DNA from: Streptomyces eurythermus
Lineage (GTDB): Bacteria > Actinomycetota > Actinomycetes > Streptomycetales > Streptomycetaceae
Direction of reading: 5' to 3'
Assembly (NCBI RefSeq): GCF_014649115.1
Contig: NZ_BMSK01000013.1
Span: 237,043-301,042, forward strand
DNA length: 64,000 nucleotides
Of this stretch, positions 50,333-58,881 are shown in pieces; within the stretch, counting starts at the first letter, position 1, and every line of letters begins with the position of its first letter. Under the pieces are notes generated by a model. It did no database searches. It saw nothing but the letters and a program-made list of their open reading frames with translations, and was not told where the DNA came from. The translations under genes were made by a program, and so were the position numbers.

Positions 50333-51109
50333 TCACGCGACCGAGGACTTGAGGCGTGCCCCGAGGGAGCGTGAGATGCCGCGCGCCGCGACCTGCACCA
50401 GCGGCACGAGGGCGTGCGGGTTCACGGCGTCGGCGTGGGCGACGACCGAGACGGCCGCGACGGCGGTGTCGTCCGGCCCGCACACGGGGGCGGCGACCGA
50501 CACGGCATCCATCGTCACCTGCCGGTCGCTGATCGCGACCCCGGTACGGCGCACTTCGGCGAGAGCGCGACGCACCTCGTCCGGCGCGCACAGGGTCTTC
50601 TCCGTGTGCCGCGCGAACGGCTGGGCGAGCACCCGTTCCTGGACTTCCCGGGGAGCGTGGGCGAGCAGGACGAGGCCGACACCCGTCGGCGCGAGGTCGA
50701 ATCGCCCGCCGACGCGGGTGAGGACCCGGACCGCGTCACGCCCGGCGAGGCGCTCCACGTACACGACGGACAGCTCCTCGCGGACGGCGAGCTGCACGTT
50801 CTCGCGGGTGATGTGCGCGAGGTCGGAGAGGTACGGCAGGGCGGCCTCGCGCAGGCCCAGGCCCCGCGGGGCGAGCGAGGCGATCTCCCACAGCCGCAGC
50901 CCGATGCGGTAGCCGCCGTCCGCCTCGCGTTCGAGCGCGCCCCAGCCGGCCAGTTCCTTCACCAGCCGGTGGGTGGTGGTGAGGGGCAGGCCGGTGTGGC
51001 GGGAGATCTCGGCGAGCCGCAGGACGGACCGGTCGGGAGCGAAGGCCTCCAGCACCCGCAGGGCCCTGGCCGTCACCGAACCGCTGTCGGTCGGGGCTCG
51101 GCTCCGCAT
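50333..51109 (-). CDS. IclR-family transcriptional regulator
   Basis: A 258-aa regulator. N-terminal winged HTH (TARALRVLEAFAPDRSVLRLAEISRHTGLPLTTTHRLVKEL) and C-terminal IclR effector domain (REELSVVYVERLAGRD ... PTGVGLVLLAHAP ... AVNPHALVPLVQ). AGGAGG precedes ATG at 51109; a longer frame to 51196 is unlikely. It is the last gene after vanA, a small protein and vanB on the same strand and is the likely repressor or activator of that vanillate operon. Confidence 0.9.
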   Translation of the reverse strand: MRSRAPTDSGSVTARALRVLEAFAPDRSVLRLAEISRHTGLPLTTTHRLVKELAGWGALEREADGGYRIGLRLWEIASLAPRGLGLREAALPYLSDLAHITRENVQLAVREELSVVYVERLAGRDAVRVLTRVGGRFDLAPTGVGLVLLAHAPREVQERVLAQPFARHTEKTLCAPDEVRRALAEVRRTGVAISDRQVTMDAVSVAAPVCGPDDTAVAAVSVVAHADAVNPHALVPLVQVAARGISRSLGARLKSSVA

Positions 51110-51241
51110 GCGGACCTCCTTGTCCAGGTGCGCGCTGCTCCCCGGCGGACTCAGGCACGTCACCGAAAAGCTAGGCAGAGTCTTAACGGCCGTCAATACT
51201 CTGGCGGGGATGCGGGGTGACGGTCATGACAACGCCGGCCG

Positions 51242-52210
51242 TCAAAGATCCAGGAGGAGCCTCGGGCACGCCGCCCGGGAGACGCAGATCATCATCGTGT
51301 CGTGCGCCTCCTGTTCGGCGGGGGTGAGGAGGGAGTCACGGTGGTCGACCGTGCCTTCGAGCACGGTCGTCTCGCAGGTGCCGCACGTACCCTCGCGACA
51401 GGAGGAGAGGACCCGCACCCCGGCCTCCTCGACCGCCTGCAGCACGGACTTGTCCGGCGGGACGCTCACCGTGACGCCGGTCTGCGCCAGCTCGACCTCG
51501 AACGCCCCGTCCCACAGCGGCGCTTGGGGCTCCCTCGGCGTGAACCGCTCCACGTGGAGGGTGCCGGCCGGCCAGTCGGCGCACCGCTCCTCGACGGCCT
51601 TCAGCAGCGGTTCGGGTCCGCAGCAGTAGACGAGCGTGCCCGGGCGCGGTGTCCCCAGGAGCGCGTCGAGGTCGAGGAGCCCGTACACGTCCTCGGGCCG
51701 GATGCGCACCCGCTCCCCGTACCGCGCGACAAGCGCGTCACGGAAGGCCATCGAGGCGAGCGTCCGCCCTCCGTAGGCCAACTCCCACGCGTTGCCCTGC
51801 CGTTCGGCCCGTTCCAGCATCGGGAGGATCGGGGTGATGCCGATGCCGCCGGCGATGAAGAGGTACTTCTCGGCGCCCTCCAGGGGGAAGTGGTTGCGCG
51901 GGCCGCGCACCCGGACCGGATCGCCCTCGGACAGCCCCTCGTGCACGTGGAGGGAACCGCCGCGGCCTTCCTTCTCCCGCAGGACGGCGACACGCCATAC
52001 GCGGGTGTCCTCCGGCGAGGAGCACAGCGAGTACTGCCGTACGAGATCCGGGGCGAGCACGAGGTCGATGTGCGCGCCGGGCGTCCAGGCGGGCAGCGGG
52101 GCGTCGTCGGCCCGCCGCAGGTCGAGCGAGACCACACCGTCGGCCTCGTCCGTGCGGCGGACCACGACGAGGTCGAGTCCGGTTTCGAGTGCGGTGGTGT
52201 TCACGGGCAT
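51242..52210 (-). CDS. vanB: Vanillate O-demethylase reductase (VanB-type)
   Basis: A 322-aa class IA oxygenase reductase: FMN/FAD-binding domain (RQYSLCSSPEDTRVWRVAV), NAD-binding domain (KYLFIAGGIGITPILPML, YCCGPEPLLKAVE) and C-terminal plant-type [2Fe-2S] domain with CREGTCGTCETTVLEG and a distal Cys in ICVSRA. This is the phthalate dioxygenase reductase order. It passes electrons from NADH to the Rieske oxygenase encoded upstream. ATG at 52210. Confidence 0.9.
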   Translation of the reverse strand: MPVNTTALETGLDLVVVRRTDEADGVVSLDLRRADDAPLPAWTPGAHIDLVLAPDLVRQYSLCSSPEDTRVWRVAVLREKEGRGGSLHVHEGLSEGDPVRVRGPRNHFPLEGAEKYLFIAGGIGITPILPMLERAERQGNAWELAYGGRTLASMAFRDALVARYGERVRIRPEDVYGLLDLDALLGTPRPGTLVYCCGPEPLLKAVEERCADWPAGTLHVERFTPREPQAPLWDGAFEVELAQTGVTVSVPPDKSVLQAVEEAGVRVLSSCREGTCGTCETTVLEGTVDHRDSLLTPAEQEAHDTMMICVSRAACPRLLLDL

Positions 52211-52257
52211 CAGGGGTCCTTGAGTACGCGAGTACGGGAGTTCGCGAAAACGCCGGG

Positions 52258-52488
52258 TCAGGCGCCCACGAGGTGGCCGGGGGCGGGCACAGGGGCCGGG
52301 GCGGGGGCGGGCCCTGGTCCCGGGTGCCCGGCGGGGTGGGCGAGCAGCCACTCCCACAACTCCACCGGGTCCTCGGACTCCCGGGACTCGCCGCACCAGC
52401 ACCAGCCGCCCAGCCGGTCCGTACCGGGGATCCACACGACCCGGTGAACCGTGTCCCCGTCGAGCATGGTCGTGGGCCGCGGGCTCAT
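52258..52488 (-). CDS. Small protein with CWCG motif between vanA and vanB
   Basis: A 76-aa protein whose ATG overlaps the VanA stop (ATGA), so it is translationally coupled. The N-terminal part is compact (TVHRVVWIPGTDRLGGWCWCGESRESEDPVELWEWLLAHP) as judged by segments GGWCWCGES and VELWEWLLAHP; the tail is a Pro/Ala/Gly repeat (PGPAPAPAPVPAPG). Two cysteines in CWC could bind metal. I know no named family. It may assist the oxygenase, for example in iron-sulfur assembly or electron transfer. Confidence 0.72.
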   Translation of the reverse strand: MSPRPTTMLDGDTVHRVVWIPGTDRLGGWCWCGESRESEDPVELWEWLLAHPAGHPGPGPAPAPAPVPAPGHLVGA

Positions 52489-53555
52489 CGGACGGCCGCC
52501 GCGGACCCGGTCGCGCCGGCCTCGACGAGCCGCTCGAGGATGCGGCGGGCGGCCAGGCCACCGGTGTCGATGTTGATGCTGAGCTCCTGCGTCCCCGCCG
52601 GCTCGGAGGCGACGACCTGCTCCAGCTTGTTCAGGGCGACGACGTCCTGGAGGACGACGGTGCGGTTGTTCTCGTGGAGGAAGTCGGTGACCGCCTGGTC
52701 GTCCAGGGCGAAGTCCCGGGCCACGGCCCAGAAGTCGTGGGTGCTGGTCTCGGTCTCGGGCGTGATGGCGTAGACGACCTCGACGTGGAAGGCGCCCGGG
52801 TCGCTGCCGTCCGCAGCCGGGTCGGGTGTGCCGACGGGGGCGATGCGGGAGTGCAGCAGGTACAGGCAGGGGGCGTGGTACTCGCTGTCCTGCCAGCGCG
52901 TGATGCGGCCGTCGATGCCGGTGGACCTGGCGTAGAACGGCGGGCATTCGGCGTCGGCCATGTGGCGGCTGACGTAGACGACGCCCGCCTTGTCGTCGAC
53001 CTCGGTGGTGATGGGGGTCTCGGCGACCTCGGGGGTGCCGATGTAGCCGCCGTGCAGATACGTCTCGTGGGACAGGTCGAGCAGGTTGTCGACGAGGAGG
53101 CCGTAACGGGCCGCCAGTGGTTCCATACCGCGGATGGTCGTGTAGTCGGGCGAGTCCAGCCACGGGGCGCGGGGGATGAGAGTCTCGTCGGCCTTGTCCT
53201 TGTCGCCGATCCACACCCACACGAAGGAGTCCTGCTCCTTGACGGGATAGGAGGCGAGCCGGGCGGTGCGCGGCACACGCTTCTGGCCCGGCACCCGCAC
53301 GCACACGCCGTCGGCTCCGTAGGTGAAACCGTGATAGCCGCAGACGACCGTGTCGCCGTCCAGCCGGCTCGGCTTCTCCGAGAGCGGGAAACGGCGGTGT
53401 ACGCAGCGGTCGGCCATGGCGGTGACCTCGCCTGCTTCCGTACGCCAGAAAAGGATCGACTCGCCGCAGACGGTCCGGGTGAACAGCTCCCTCCCGATCT
53501 CGCTGCCGTAGGCGGCCACGTACCACTGGTTGCGCGCGAATGACGTCGTCGTCAT
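52485..53555 (-). CDS. vanA: Vanillate O-demethylase oxygenase (VanA-type Rieske protein)
   Basis: A 356-aa Rieske non-heme iron oxygenase that demethylates vanillate or a similar methoxy-arene. The Rieske site is CVHRRFPLSE (CxH) and CGYHGFTY (CxxH). The mononuclear iron site is in LVDNLLDLSHETYLHGGYIG (D-x2-H-x4-H). NQWYVAAYGSEIGREL at the start is typical of the VanA/TsaM group. First gene of the operon; ATG at 53555 with AGGACAGGA nearby. Another methoxylated substrate (syringate, toluenesulfonate type) is possible. Confidence 0.88.
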   Translation of the reverse strand: MTTTSFARNQWYVAAYGSEIGRELFTRTVCGESILFWRTEAGEVTAMADRCVHRRFPLSEKPSRLDGDTVVCGYHGFTYGADGVCVRVPGQKRVPRTARLASYPVKEQDSFVWVWIGDKDKADETLIPRAPWLDSPDYTTIRGMEPLAARYGLLVDNLLDLSHETYLHGGYIGTPEVAETPITTEVDDKAGVVYVSRHMADAECPPFYARSTGIDGRITRWQDSEYHAPCLYLLHSRIAPVGTPDPAADGSDPGAFHVEVVYAITPETETSTHDFWAVARDFALDDQAVTDFLHENNRTVVLQDVVALNKLEQVVASEPAGTQELSINIDTGGLAARRILERLVEAGATGSAAAVR

Positions 53556-53958
53556 CGTCCTGTCCTTTGCGGGATTCACGGGTTTCGGACGCCATCACTC
53601 CGGAAGGCCGGAGCGGGCTCCGTGGGTTTTCCAGGGTGCTGCGGGCACGGGCCTGTGAACAGGGCGCCTTCCGCTGACCGGAAGGCCGGGCCGGATCCGT
53701 TCAGCGGGACGGGCGGCCCCTGCCGCCGGCCTCGGCGGACGCGGTCGCGTACGCGTACGCGGTGGAAGCCCTCGTCACGTTCTGAACGGCGACGCGTCCC
53801 CGACTGATCCATTGCACGGTATTCGGCCAGGTCCGATGGCTTTGTGCCATTCGTCGGCAACCGGCCGACAACGTCACCGGGACGCCGCTACACAAGAACG
53901 CCGGGACGGCGTTCCGCCGTCCCGTGCGGTGGTGCGGTCGGTGGGGAGGTCTGGACGG
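53556..53958. other. Divergent promoter region of vanA and the small membrane protein
   Basis: The 403-base gap has no convincing gene. CCGGAAGGCCGG occurs twice (near 53600 and 53680), each with CTCC or GACC in front, and ATGGC-TTTGT-GCCAT at 53836-53850 is an inverted repeat. One of these could bind the IclR regulator. Open frames across it are built of the repeated segment. Confidence 0.45.
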
Positions 53959-54168
53959 TTGCTGACCATCAACGTGGCGGTGCTGCTCGCGGTCATCGTG
54001 TTCTTCCGGCTGCGGCGGCGTACCGAGGCCCGCAGCCGGAACGACGAGAAGACGACCGTCGTCATCGTCCTGGCGCTGGGCGTCCTGATCGCGCCGACTC
54101 CGGCGGGTCAGGGCATCCTCAGCGTCCTCGACGAGCTCGCGAGCGGCGTCACGCAGGCCGGCCGGTGA
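53959..54168 (+). CDS. Small membrane protein coupled to Mrr-like nuclease
   Basis: A 69-aa protein from TTG at 53959, 9 bases after GGGGAGG; longer in-frame starts have poor RBS. Two hydrophobic segments: LTINVAVLLAVIVFFRL near the start and TTVVIVLALGVLIAPT in the middle, joined by a basic loop (RRRTEARSRNDEK), then a short soluble tail. Its stop overlaps the nuclease start by 4 bases (GTGA), so the two are made together and probably meet in the membrane. Function unknown. Confidence 0.68.
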   Translation: MLTINVAVLLAVIVFFRLRRRTEARSRNDEKTTVVIVLALGVLIAPTPAGQGILSVLDELASGVTQAGR

Positions 54169-54896
54169 GTCCCCGCACACGCAAAGTCCGGGCGGCGACG
54201 GCCGGGCGCCCGCCGGCCCGGCGGCGCTCCCGCAGGCCGGGCCGGAGGCGGCAGCGCGCCGAGGACCGGCTGATCGGCCTGCTCGTGGCCGCCGTCCTCG
54301 CCGTCGCCCTGGCGGTGACCGTCGTCAACTGGCTGCTCGCCCACTGGTGGATCCTGGCCGTCGCCGGTGGGCTCGCGGTGTCGGCCGCCGGCGGCCGGCT
54401 GTACCACAGGCGGCAGAGGGCGCGGTGGGAAGCGGTCCGCGCGCAAGGGCTGCGCTACGGGCTCGCCCAGCTGGACGCCCTGCACCACACCCGGTTCGAG
54501 TACGCGGTACGCGACCTGATGCGCCGCGACGGCTGCCAGGACGCGGTCCGCGTCGGGGGCGGCGGTGACCTGGGCGCCGACGTCAAGGCCACCGACCCCT
54601 ACGGCAGGCGCTGGGTGATCCAGTGCAAGCACCGGCGCGACGGCCTCGCCGGCTCCGCCGTGGGCACGCCGGACCTCCAGGTGCTCAACGGCACGGCCCG
54701 CCAGGTCCACGGCGCCGACGTCGCGGTCATCGTCACCAACGGACGCGTCACCGCACCCGCGTTCGACTTCGCCAAGCAGCAACGCCTCCACGTGGTCGAC
54801 CGCCATACCCTCGGAGTCTGGGCGGCCGGCTCACGCCCGCTGTGGGAGCTGCTGCGCGCCGTCCCGCCGCCCCGCAAGCCGACCGCCTTCTGCTGA
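54165..54896 (+). CDS. Membrane-anchored Mrr-type restriction endonuclease
   Basis: A 243-aa protein. A very basic N-terminus (about 1-33) precedes two membrane helices (LIGLLVAAVLAVALAVTVV, then HWWILAVAGGLAVSAAG; about 36-78). The cytosolic part (about 85-215) is an Mrr_cat PD-(D/E)xK fold: Glu112 in FEYAVRDLMRRDG, Asp135/Asp139 in GGDLGADVKA, and QCK (153-155). DVAVIVTNGRVT is the following conserved strand. Such nucleases cleave modified or foreign DNA. No methyltransferase is nearby, consistent with a type IV-like or membrane-surveillance role. Confidence 0.82.
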   Translation: MSPRTRKVRAATAGRPPARRRSRRPGRRRQRAEDRLIGLLVAAVLAVALAVTVVNWLLAHWWILAVAGGLAVSAAGGRLYHRRQRARWEAVRAQGLRYGLAQLDALHHTRFEYAVRDLMRRDGCQDAVRVGGGGDLGADVKATDPYGRRWVIQCKHRRDGLAGSAVGTPDLQVLNGTARQVHGADVAVIVTNGRVTAPAFDFAKQQRLHVVDRHTLGVWAAGSRPLWELLRAVPPPRKPTAFC

Positions 54897-54909
54897 AGTG
54901 ATCCGGGGG

Positions 54910-55674
54910 CTACTTCACCGGGATGCGCGCGGTCGGGGCCCGGCCCGCGAGCACGGAGCGGATGCGCTGCTCCAGTACGCGCGCCCAGTCCTCCGCCGAC
55001 GGGCTGTCGCCCGAGCGGGGCGTGTGGACGAAGACCTCCACCGGGCCGACCCGCATGTGGACGCTCGCGAAGCGGTCCGTGTCGTAGCTCAGGCTGTCGT
55101 CGCCGATACCGGACTCCTCGGGGGAGAAACACGACCAGAAGTCCCGCGCCCGCGTCATGTTCTCCGTCACGAGTTCGACGCGGTCCGGTCCGGTGAGCTC
55201 GGCACCCAGGTTGTCCGAGTCCATCAGGACCTTGAGGGAGAAGTGGGCGCCGTCGCCCTTGTCCTCGTTCCCGACGCTGGAGATCACCCCGTGGTCGGAG
55301 CCGTTGAGTTCCGCGGCCTGCAGCCCTGTGGCGCCGCACGCGGTCGCGTCCTCGCCCTCCATGACGGCGTCGGCCGCGTCCCGCCAACCGACGGAATCCT
55401 CCCCGGACCTGACCCACCCGGCGGGCAGTTCCCCCTTCTCCGGCAGCGCCGCGCTGAGCCCGTCGCCCGTGGGGACGCCGGCGTCGAGCAGGGGGTCGGC
55501 CGGAGCGGGCGAGGAGTGTGCGGGGGTGGGCGAAGCGTGCGTGGTCTCCTCGGAGCGCTCCTGAGACGCCGTGCTCTGGCCCCCCTTGTCGTCGGAACAG
55601 GAGGCGGTTCCCGCGATCACCGAAACGGCGACGCCCAGCCCCACCACCGTACGCACGACTCCGGCCCGCCTCAT
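54910..55674 (-). CDS. Putative lipoprotein
   Basis: A 254-aa exported protein. The signal peptide (RRAGVVRTVVGLGVAVSVIAG) ends in a lipobox TASC, so it is probably lipid-anchored outside the membrane. A Ser/Thr/Pro-rich linker (about 28-60) leads to a soluble domain with two or more cysteines (ATACGATGLQ, FWSCFSPEE), likely a disulfide. No family is recognised. It converges on the nuclease gene with 13 bases between them. ATG at 55674 is chosen over 55749. Confidence 0.8.
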   Translation of the reverse strand: MRRAGVVRTVVGLGVAVSVIAGTASCSDDKGGQSTASQERSEETTHASPTPAHSSPAPADPLLDAGVPTGDGLSAALPEKGELPAGWVRSGEDSVGWRDAADAVMEGEDATACGATGLQAAELNGSDHGVISSVGNEDKGDGAHFSLKVLMDSDNLGAELTGPDRVELVTENMTRARDFWSCFSPEESGIGDDSLSYDTDRFASVHMRVGPVEVFVHTPRSGDSPSAEDWARVLEQRIRSVLAGRAPTARIPVK

Positions 55675-55916
55675 CGCTCCACAACCCCCGTCCCCGACGC
55701 GGCCATGTACCGAAGTGCCGCATCGTAGCCCGCGGTGTCTCCAAGGCATAGGAGAGCAAAGTCAGTTGACCTTGCCACCCAGCATGCCTACTTGACCTCG
55801 CAGCATGGCGCGGCCCCCTTCTTCGCCGATCTGTACATCGACGCCTCGCGTGACCGGCCGGGTCATCGTCCCTTTCCCTGCCTGCCGGTGCCGACCGGCA
55901 TCGGCCGGCCGTCAGG

Positions 55917-56762
55917 TCAGTCGCGCCACGCCCCTGCGGCGGTGGCGTCGGCGACGAAGCGGGCGAAGGAGCGCGGCTCGCGGCCCAGCGCGGTCCGCAC
56001 GCCGTCGGACAGGTGGCTGTCCATGCCGCGCCGGATCGGGCCGACTGCGTCGGCGAAGTCCTCCGCGTCGGCCCTGGGCCAGCCCTCGGCGACCAGTTCG
56101 GCGACGAAGTCCTCCGGTGAGAGGGGCACGTAGCGCACCGTACGGCCGGTGGCCTCGGAGATGAGGCGCACCGCCTCGCCGATGGTCACCGCGCCGGGCC
56201 CGGACAGTTCATAGGTCTTGCCCGCGTGCGTGTCCTCGGTGAGCGCGGCGACCGCGACCGCGGCGATGTCCTCGGCGTCCACGAAGCTCGCCGCGCCGTT
56301 GCCGGCGGGCAGCCGGAGTTCGCCGGCCATGATCGCGTCCCGGAAGAAGCCCTCGCTGAAGTTCTGCGCGAACCACGCCGGCCGCACGACCGTCCACTCC
56401 AGCCCGCAGGTGCGCACGGCGTCCTCGCCGTCGATGTGCGTCCTGCCCGCGATGCTGTCCTCGCCGGCGTAGCCGGGCACACCGACTCCGCGGCCGGACA
56501 GCAGGACGACCCGTTCGACCCCCAGCTCCTTGGCGCGCTCGACGAACGGCCGGGTCAGCAGCTCGCCGTCGTGCGGCACGATGAAGACCTTCCTCACGCC
56601 GTCGAGAGCGGCGTCCCAGGTGGTCCGGTCCGTCCAGTCGAAACGGGGTTCGCCGGAACGCGATCCCACGCGCACCGGCACGCCCTTCGCGCGGAGTCGG
56701 GCCACGGCGCGTACGCCGACCTTCCCCGTGCCGCCGGTCATCAGAATCGGGTGCTCAGTCAT
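55917..56762 (-). CDS. NmrA/SDR-family NAD(P)-binding protein
   Basis: A 281-aa atypical short-chain dehydrogenase. The nucleotide-binding motif is MTGGTGKVGVRAVARL, followed by VRVGSRSGEPRFDW and KVFIVPHDG; VVLLSGRGVGV and WTVVRPAWFAQNFSE are typical of the NmrA/QorB group, which lacks the YxxxK pair. It may be a quinone reductase or redox sensor. It is divergent from an AraC regulator, 80 bases away, that likely controls it. Confidence 0.88.
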   Translation of the reverse strand: MTEHPILMTGGTGKVGVRAVARLRAKGVPVRVGSRSGEPRFDWTDRTTWDAALDGVRKVFIVPHDGELLTRPFVERAKELGVERVVLLSGRGVGVPGYAGEDSIAGRTHIDGEDAVRTCGLEWTVVRPAWFAQNFSEGFFRDAIMAGELRLPAGNGAASFVDAEDIAAVAVAALTEDTHAGKTYELSGPGAVTIGEAVRLISEATGRTVRYVPLSPEDFVAELVAEGWPRADAEDFADAVGPIRRGMDSHLSDGVRTALGREPRSFARFVADATAAGAWRD

Positions 56763-56842
56763 ATGGCCACCCCATCCCGCTCCGCCGAGCCGGACCATGG
56801 TCGAGACACCCATATCCATGTCCGAGCGTCTACATTGGGCGG

Positions 56843-57784
56843 GTGGACACGCTGGCGGATCTGCTGGACGGGGTGCGGGCACGCGGAGCCGTGTTCACCC
56901 GGACCGTCATGAGCCCACGGTGGTCCCTGCGTTTCGCGAGCGGCGCCCGGCTGACCCTGGTCGTGGCGCTCGGCGGCGAGGTCTGGATCACTCCCTCCGG
57001 TGGCGAGCCGATCGAGGTCGGCCCCGGTGACACCGCCGTCCTGCGCGGTCCCGACCCGTACACCGTCAGCGAGGACCTCGCGTCGCCGCCCCGGCAGGTC
57101 ATCACCAGCGCCGACTACTGTGCGCGGACCGCCCGCGCCGTCGCCGGTGGCGGGCCGGTCCCCGCCCCACGGACCTGCGGTGCCGGCGAGGCGGGCCCGG
57201 CCCTTCTGATCAGCGGCGCCTACGAGGGCCGGTCCGGCATCTGCGACCGCCTCCTGGACGCCCTCCCGGACGTCCTCGTCGTACCGGAACGGGACAGCGA
57301 CCGTGCGCTGCTCACCCTCGTGTCGCAGGAGCTGCGGCGGGACGAACCCGGCCAGCAGGCCGTCCTGGACCGCCTGCTGGACCTGCTGCTCGTCTCGACT
57401 CTGCGTGCCTGGTTCGACCGTCCCCGGAACCACGCCCCCGCCTGGTACCGCGCCACGGACGACTCCGTCGTCGCGAGCGCGCTGCGGCTGATGCACGACC
57501 ACCCCGCCCACCCGTGGACCGTGGCGTCCCTCGCCTCCCGGGTGGGCTCCTCCCGGTCCGGGCTGGCCCGCCGCTTCGCCCGCCATGTCGGGGAACCTCC
57601 CATGACCTATCTGGCCACGTGGCGTGTCGCCCTCGCCGCCGACCTGCTGCGGGACACCGGTGCCACGGTCGACTCCGTCGCGCGCAGGGTCGGGTACTCC
57701 AGCGCCTTCGCGCTCAGCGTCGCCTTCAAGCGGCGCCGGGGCATCACGCCCGCGCAACACCGGGCCGCCGCTCTGCGCACCTGA
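56843..57784 (+). CDS. AraC-family transcriptional regulator (cupin_6 type)
   Basis: A 313-aa regulator. The N-terminal cupin (about 20-190; RLTLVVALGGEVWITPSGGEPIEVGPGDTAVLRG) and C-terminal AraC HTH (about 205-310; TVASLASRVGSSRSGLARRFARHVGEPPMTYLATWRVALAADLLRD, VARRVGYSSAFALSVAFKRRRGITPAQHR) are clear in segments such as YSSAFALSVAFKRRRG. This is the AraC_binding/cupin_6 group found beside redox enzymes. The GTG at 56843 is the start. Divergent from the NmrA gene. Confidence 0.9.
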   Translation: MDTLADLLDGVRARGAVFTRTVMSPRWSLRFASGARLTLVVALGGEVWITPSGGEPIEVGPGDTAVLRGPDPYTVSEDLASPPRQVITSADYCARTARAVAGGGPVPAPRTCGAGEAGPALLISGAYEGRSGICDRLLDALPDVLVVPERDSDRALLTLVSQELRRDEPGQQAVLDRLLDLLLVSTLRAWFDRPRNHAPAWYRATDDSVVASALRLMHDHPAHPWTVASLASRVGSSRSGLARRFARHVGEPPMTYLATWRVALAADLLRDTGATVDSVARRVGYSSAFALSVAFKRRRGITPAQHRAAALRT

Positions 57785-57887
57785 GCGGGGGCAGGTCGCG
57801 CGGAGGCGTCATGGTGACGGACCGTCCTCTCGGAGGCCCGGCTAGGGTGTCGGAAGGTATACGGCACATCGTCAGCTAGGAGTCACC

Positions 57888-58859
57888 GTGCGGACACCGC
57901 TGTCCTGGTTAGCCCGTCACCAGACCTGGGGGCCGCGCAGTCTGCGCATGGCCGCGGTGGCGTCGGTGGTGGCCGCCGTGTCGATCATCGTCACCGGGGG
58001 TGTCGTACGGGTCACGGGGTCGGGGCTGGGCTGCCCGGAGTGGCCCTCGTGCACCGGCCGGAGCCTGGCGCCCACGGCCGAGATGGGTGTGCACGGGGCG
58101 ATCGAATTCGGCAACAGGCTGCTGACCGGTGCCCTGTGCGCGGTGGTCGGCTGGCTCATCATCGCCGCACGGCTGCAGCGTGAGCCCTCGCGCCCGGTGC
58201 TGCGCGGGGCGTGGGCCCAGTTCTGGGTGGTCGTGCTCAACGCCGTCGTCGGCGGTGTCACGGTGTGGCTGCGGCTCAGCCCGTACATCGTCGCCGCCCA
58301 CTTCCTCGCCGCCGCGCTGTTGCTGGCCACGGCGACAGTCACCTGGGTACGCGTGCGGCAGCTGGATCACGAGGTGTCCGCGCCGGCGGTTCCGCCGCGG
58401 CGTGCCGTCACCTTGAGCCGGCTCCTGCTGGCGGGGACGGCCGTGCTGCTCGTCGTGGGGACCGCGGTCACCGGTTCCGGACCGCACGCGGGCGACTCCT
58501 CCGACGTGCGCCGGATGCCGTTCGACTGGGCGGGCGTCACCGTGGTGCACGGTGTGATCGCCGCGGGGTGCCTCGTCGTGGGCGGTCTGCTGTTCGCCGC
58601 TCTGCCCGGCGGTTCCCCGGCCCGCGGGCGTACCGGTGTGTTCCTGGCCGTCTTCGTGGCGCAGGGGGCCGTCGGGGTGTTCCAGTCGCTGGCCTCCTTG
58701 CCCTCGGTTGCGGTCGTCCTGCATCTGTGCGGTTCCGCCCTGGTGTGGGCCGGAGCGGTCCGTGTCGCCCTGGCGGTGCGTCAGCACGGCGCGGCCGTGC
58801 CGGTCGCCGACCGGCCCTCCCCGCGGCCCGCCCGGCCCACGGCCGTCGCCGACACGTAA
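57888..58859 (+). CDS. ctaA: Heme A synthase (COX15/CtaA family)
   Basis: A 323-aa membrane protein with 8 helices that converts heme O to heme A for cytochrome c oxidase. VTGGVVRVTGSGLGCPEWPSCTG is the conserved first loop, with the Cys pair; heme-ligating His are in GAIEFGNRLLTG (EFxNR), IVAAHFLAAALL, TVVHGVIAA and VVLHLCGSALVW. The internal duplication is evident. The GTG start is at 57888. Usually one copy lies by ctaB; this may be a second copy, located beside a secondary-metabolite cluster. Confidence 0.92.
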   Translation: MRTPLSWLARHQTWGPRSLRMAAVASVVAAVSIIVTGGVVRVTGSGLGCPEWPSCTGRSLAPTAEMGVHGAIEFGNRLLTGALCAVVGWLIIAARLQREPSRPVLRGAWAQFWVVVLNAVVGGVTVWLRLSPYIVAAHFLAAALLLATATVTWVRVRQLDHEVSAPAVPPRRAVTLSRLLLAGTAVLLVVGTAVTGSGPHAGDSSDVRRMPFDWAGVTVVHGVIAAGCLVVGGLLFAALPGGSPARGRTGVFLAVFVAQGAVGVFQSLASLPSVAVVLHLCGSALVWAGAVRVALAVRQHGAAVPVADRPSPRPARPTAVADT

Positions 58860-58881
58860 AGGGACCGGGCCGCCTGGAGTG

